Assembly (NCBI GenBank): GCA_028829895.1
Contig: CM054177.1
Span: forward strand, 75,033,663 to 75,097,662
Source: Sinotaia quadrata
Lineage: Eukaryota; Mollusca; Gastropoda; Architaenioglossa; Viviparidae
DNA: 64,000 bases
Reading direction: 5' to 3'
Shown here in pieces: positions 62,664-64,000 of the stretch. The first letter of the stretch is position 1; each line of letters starts with the position of its first letter. The position numbers were made by a program, and so were the translations under genes. The notes under the pieces are model-generated. The model saw only the letters and a list, made by a program, of their open reading frames with translations, was not told the DNA's origin and searched no databases.

Positions 62664-63447
62664 CACGCACGCACACTTCTATGTGAACGTGGAAAATAAG
62701 AATGAAGAATATATAATTGTGTTTGTGCTCTATGCGCATGTAATACACGTGTGTATGTATATGTGCAGTATGTAAGCATGGAGTGTGTATGTATGTATGT
62801 GTGTAGTGTGTAAGTACAGAGTGCATATGTGTGTGCGTACAGTGTGTAAGCATGGAGTGTGTATATAAAGCATATTTGTGCGATTGTGTATGTGTGAGCT
62901 TCGTACGTGGCGGTCGGGTCAATTTGACAGATTTTTCATAAAACTGGTTCAATTTGTCTTTGACTTGGCAAACAAAGCATAATAACCAGCTCCGACTAAA
63001 TGGATGATTGTATGAACGGATACATACGAGGATGGAATTACAAAATGTATCGCGATTTGGAAAAGTAGGATGGGAAGGATAAATGTGAGGGCGGGTAGCA
63101 AGAAGGCTGAGCGAGTAGGTGGGTGGGTGAGGAGACCGACACTTCCAGATAGATGACAATGAGATGTAGACAAGCTTGATGATTAATTGGACTGACCGCA
63201 CTAAAAGATCAAATCGTTAACCACAGCGTTGCTATGACTACAGAGTGGGTTGTACCTACATGAAATTGGGCATGCGATCGGCTTGGTGCACGAGCACCAG
63301 CTGCCGGACCGTGATCAGTACATCCTCATCCTGTACGACAACATTGCCCCTAGCATGCGGGTGTGGTTCAACAAGTACTCGGAGAAGGACGTCAATCAGT
63401 TCGGGGTGCCCTATGAGTACTCGTCTGTCATGCACTATGGTGTCACT
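51881..63447 (+). CDS. Astacin-family zinc metalloprotease precursor, 5' part
   Basis: First seven coding exons (264 codons, 3' end outside the window): 51881-51922, 55499-55643, 57039-57135, 57625-57731, 59309-59429, 62514-62589, 63244-63447. All splice sites are GT-AG and phases agree. Residues about 9-24 form a signal-peptide core. The prodomain carries TELDLVLTAEQYKAI (78-92), aligned with the FxGD aspartate-switch region. RRNKRK (102-107) is a furin-type site leading into ATRPEVQRW and LPYEF, the astacin N-terminus. Cysteines 150, 173 and 194 match the usual disulphide positions. HEIGHAIGLVH (202-212) supplies the zinc histidines and catalytic Glu203, followed by DRD; SVMHY (257-261) is the Met-turn with the fifth-ligand Tyr261. 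It should be secreted and activated by prodomain removal. Subfamily (tolloid, nas-like or other) cannot be decided because the C-terminal domains are missing. Confidence 0.93.
52470..52670. repeat. ~70-bp degenerate tandem repeat
   Basis: About three to four copies sharing gtcagtgaatgta, gcactctttatgagcctttn and tctaacatc; spacing about 60-80 bp. Confidence 0.75.
53200..53495. repeat. ~65-bp tandem repeat
   Basis: Five copies sharing atagtctattttcaccgtat, tcttgtagcaaatttagtaa and aatatatagttaat. Confidence 0.88.
54041..54110. repeat. (GT)n microsatellite
   Basis: About 35 uninterrupted GT dinucleotides in astacin intron 1. Confidence 0.98.
54430..54782. repeat. ~57-bp tandem repeat
   Basis: Six to seven copies sharing agaatctagtcatatcactg, attttagtgagc and tgggcctactg. 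Confidence 0.92.
55499..55643 (+). CDS. Astacin coding exon 2 (signal end, prodomain)
   Basis: Codes residues 15-62 plus one base, VGMVTSVIYQPGDPYEKILS and on to ITSAYGGLP. Completes the signal peptide and starts the propeptide. Acceptor ggcag, donor gtaagc, phase 1. Confidence 0.85.
55984..56122. repeat. ~42-bp tandem repeat, three copies
   Basis: Copies share tacacgtaaaaaacaaatca and cgtgatgagattatgttgaa. Lies in astacin intron 2. Confidence 0.88.
56326..57038. repeat. 64-bp minisatellite running into the exon 3 acceptor
   Basis: Eleven copies of a 64-bp unit (tttacag at 56331, 56395, 56459 ... 56971), each containing gttgtctccattttacag, a full pyrimidine tract plus acceptor. The twelfth, terminal copy reads gttgtctccttgcag and is the true acceptor of exon 3 (AG 57037-57038). 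The true splice site is thus the last, 3-bp-shortened member of an array of look-alike acceptors. Confidence 0.95.
57039..57135 (+). CDS. Astacin coding exon 3 (prodomain, aspartate-switch region)
   Basis: Codes residues 63-94 plus two bases, TYMSESFLDPKGLITTELDL then VLTAEQYKAIYM. Asp81 aligns with the FxGD aspartate that binds the zinc in pro-astacins, but the conserved F and G are T and L here. Donor gtgagt, phase 2. Confidence 0.85.
57297..57354. repeat. (GT)n microsatellite
   Basis: GT dinucleotide run in astacin intron 3. The cysteine/valine-rich open frames over it are artefacts. Confidence 0.98.
57625..57731 (+). CDS. Astacin coding exon 4 (furin site, catalytic N-terminus)
   Basis: Codes S95 to F130 plus one base. 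Contains GRRNKRKATRPEVQRW and ELPYEFAPSDF. The dibasic RNKRK site separates the prodomain from the catalytic domain. Donor gtaaga at 57732; the exon end CAGACTTCA plus donor is the first unit of the array that follows. Confidence 0.9.
57723..58135. repeat. 38/76-bp minisatellite containing the exon 4 donor
   Basis: Array of alternating 38-bp half-units, one with cagacttcagtaagatc and one with cagatttcatcaaggtc, each followed by tcttaaatcagaatcaaa or a close variant. The first copy is the last nine coding bases of exon 4 plus its donor. Donor-like TCAGTAAGATC recurs at about 57804, 57880 and 58110, with variants near 57956 and 58070. Confidence 0.93.
58265..58319. repeat. (CA)n microsatellite
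   Basis: CA dinucleotide run in astacin intron 4, followed by gagacagagacagaga. Confidence 0.98.
58560..59032. repeat. 59-bp minisatellite in astacin intron 4
   Basis: Eight nearly identical copies of a 59-bp unit containing tctaaagaatacttttggtc and cagtgacatgatttgtgata. Lies between the donor array of exon 4 and exon 5; it does not include a splice junction. Confidence 0.95.
59309..59429 (+). CDS. Astacin coding exon 5
   Basis: Codes residues 131-170 plus two bases, VDEVYYIKQAMNWWSNSTCV and KFRPKSNQDKNWIIFQRGYG. AM.W...TCV.F is the conserved helix and first cysteine (C150) of the catalytic domain. NST at 147-149 is a potential N-glycosylation site. Donor gtgagt, phase 2. Confidence 0.93.
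59500..59676 (+). mobile_element. tRNA-derived SINE-like insertion in astacin intron 5
   Basis: Begins ggtgtctcgataatctagtg, resembling a tRNA with its A box (tctagtggatag), and has a weak B-box-like segment (gtaagattccgatacc). It is bounded on both sides by TAA/ATT microsatellite, consistent with a SINE and its AT-rich tail. Confidence 0.5.
60134..60246. repeat. 23-bp tandem repeat
   Basis: Five copies of a 23-bp unit with core agacctgggccacaccttta, the outer copies slightly diverged, in astacin intron 5. Confidence 0.93.
61219..61272. repeat. (GT)n/(GTGC)n microsatellite
   Basis: gtgcgtgcgtgcgtg followed by a GT run, then tagtagtagta. Confidence 0.95.
61838..62120. repeat. GATGGT-type low-complexity repeat
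   Basis: Degenerate gatgatg/ggtggtgatgat repeats interrupted by AATAAT tracts. The 77-codon M/V-rich frame here is a composition artefact. Confidence 0.88.
62514..62589 (+). CDS. Astacin coding exon 6
   Basis: Codes the split G171 and residues 172-196, with GCNSLLGMYG and PGCRY, bringing cysteines 173 and 194. Acceptor gacag, donor gtaagt, phase 0. Confidence 0.92.
62599..62664. repeat. (CA)n microsatellite next to exon 6
   Basis: CA run starting 10 bp after the exon 6 donor, in astacin intron 6. Confidence 0.97.
62755..62900. repeat. ~40-bp degenerate GT-rich repeat
   Basis: Copies of cagtgtgtaagcatggagtg with GT-rich linkers. Contains many gtaag pentamers but no exon. Confidence 0.6.
63244..63447 (+). 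CDS. Astacin coding exon 7 (zinc site and Met-turn)
   Basis: Codes residues 197-264. LHEIGHAIGLVHEHQLPDRD carries the HExxHxxGxxH zinc site and downstream DRD; YEYSSVMHYG is the Met-turn. The usual HEQSRPDRD-type sequence is HEHQLPDRD here, with Leu for the common Arg. Donor gtaagt at 63448, phase 0. The gene continues beyond 64000. Confidence 0.97.
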
Positions 63448-63800
63448 GTAAGTGTGAGGTTTTGCTTTTCATTTCTTTATTATCGCCACTCTGTTTTAGC
63501 ACTGTGGTGTTCAGATTAAGTGTGGCGTTTTGCTTAATTTCCCGTTTATTATCGCCACTCAGTTTTATCACTATGATAATCAGATTAAGTGTGGCGTTTA
63601 GATTTTGTTGTTTATTCACCACTCTGTTTTCGCACTATGGTGTCTAGTGTGATGTTTTGCTTTTGTTCTTTTATCACAACTCTATTTTAGCACTATGCTG
63701 ACCCTATAAGTGTGGCGTTTTGCTTTTGTTGTTGTATCACTAGTTTGTTTTAGCACTATGGTGTCACTGAAAGTGTGCGTTTTGTCTTTGGTTTTAGTCA
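63433..63800. repeat. ~58-69 bp minisatellite containing the exon 7 donor
   Basis: Six diverged copies beginning cactatggtgtcact or a variant at 63433 (coding), 63500, 63569, 63633, 63691 and 63754, each followed by aagtgtggcgttttgctttt-like sequence and tcaccactctgttttag. The first copy is the end of exon 7 (CACTATGGTGTCACT) plus its donor gtaagtgtg. Later copies have a damaged donor (attaagtg, ctataagtg, gaaagtg). Confidence 0.92.
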
Positions 63801-64000
63801 CCACTCTGTTTTAGTTCTAATTTTATTCGCCACTCTGGATTTTTGAATCATTTTTATTTTATTATCATTGTGTTTTGATCACCCCTGTACTTTTAACTTT
63901 TTTAATTACCACTAGGTTTGTTATTGCCAATAAGTTTTGTCATTGTTAATAGTATGAGTATGATTTTTATCACTGTTTTGTTATCACCATATTTTTAATA

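Overview
This is a window of animal nuclear DNA, probably from a mollusc or other lophotrochozoan. The evidence is AT-rich sequence, GT-AG introns of 0.1 to 3.6 kb, CA/GT microsatellites, dense minisatellites, cut-and-paste transposon remnants, and two split animal genes on the + strand. I can only infer the phylum. I saw no prokaryotic features, rRNA, canonical tRNA or CRISPR.

Layout. (1) 1-6,700 is dominated by tandem arrays with 33, 34/69, 75, 57, about 40-50 and 54 bp units, and holds no recognisable gene. (2) 6,700-13,100 is mostly anonymous AT-rich DNA with a degenerate repeat field at 9,440-10,336. (3) 13,140-13,860 has CpG-containing, promoter-like sequence with two AAGATGGCG-type motifs, a likely promoter and 5' untranslated exon of the next gene. 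(4) 16,836-39,265 is a complete long-chain acyl-CoA synthetase gene of the ACSL3/ACSL4 type, with 17 coding exons and 709 codons. Every exon-exon phase is consistent and every intron is GT-AG. Intron 13 carries two adjacent DNA transposon remnants, one Tigger-like with TA target duplications and one piggyBac-like with TTAA. (5) 39,266 to about 51,600 is 3' UTR and intergenic DNA with candidate polyadenylation signals and a decayed mariner-type element. (6) 51,881 to beyond the window end is the 5' part of a secreted astacin-family zinc metalloprotease. Seven exons (264 codons) encode the signal peptide, prodomain, furin-type site and catalytic core up to the Met-turn.

The two genes are functionally unrelated. 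The first activates long-chain fatty acids at intracellular membranes; the second is a secreted protease precursor.

The most unusual feature is that minisatellites sit directly on splice junctions. At four exon boundaries (one in the acyl-CoA synthetase gene, three in the astacin gene) a tandem array has the splice site, and at three of them adjoining exon bases, inside its repeat unit. Each array is therefore a ladder of decoy acceptors or donors running into the true site. Two perfect inverted duplications (33 bp and 62 bp arms) in or upstream of the synthetase gene look like recent template-switch events.
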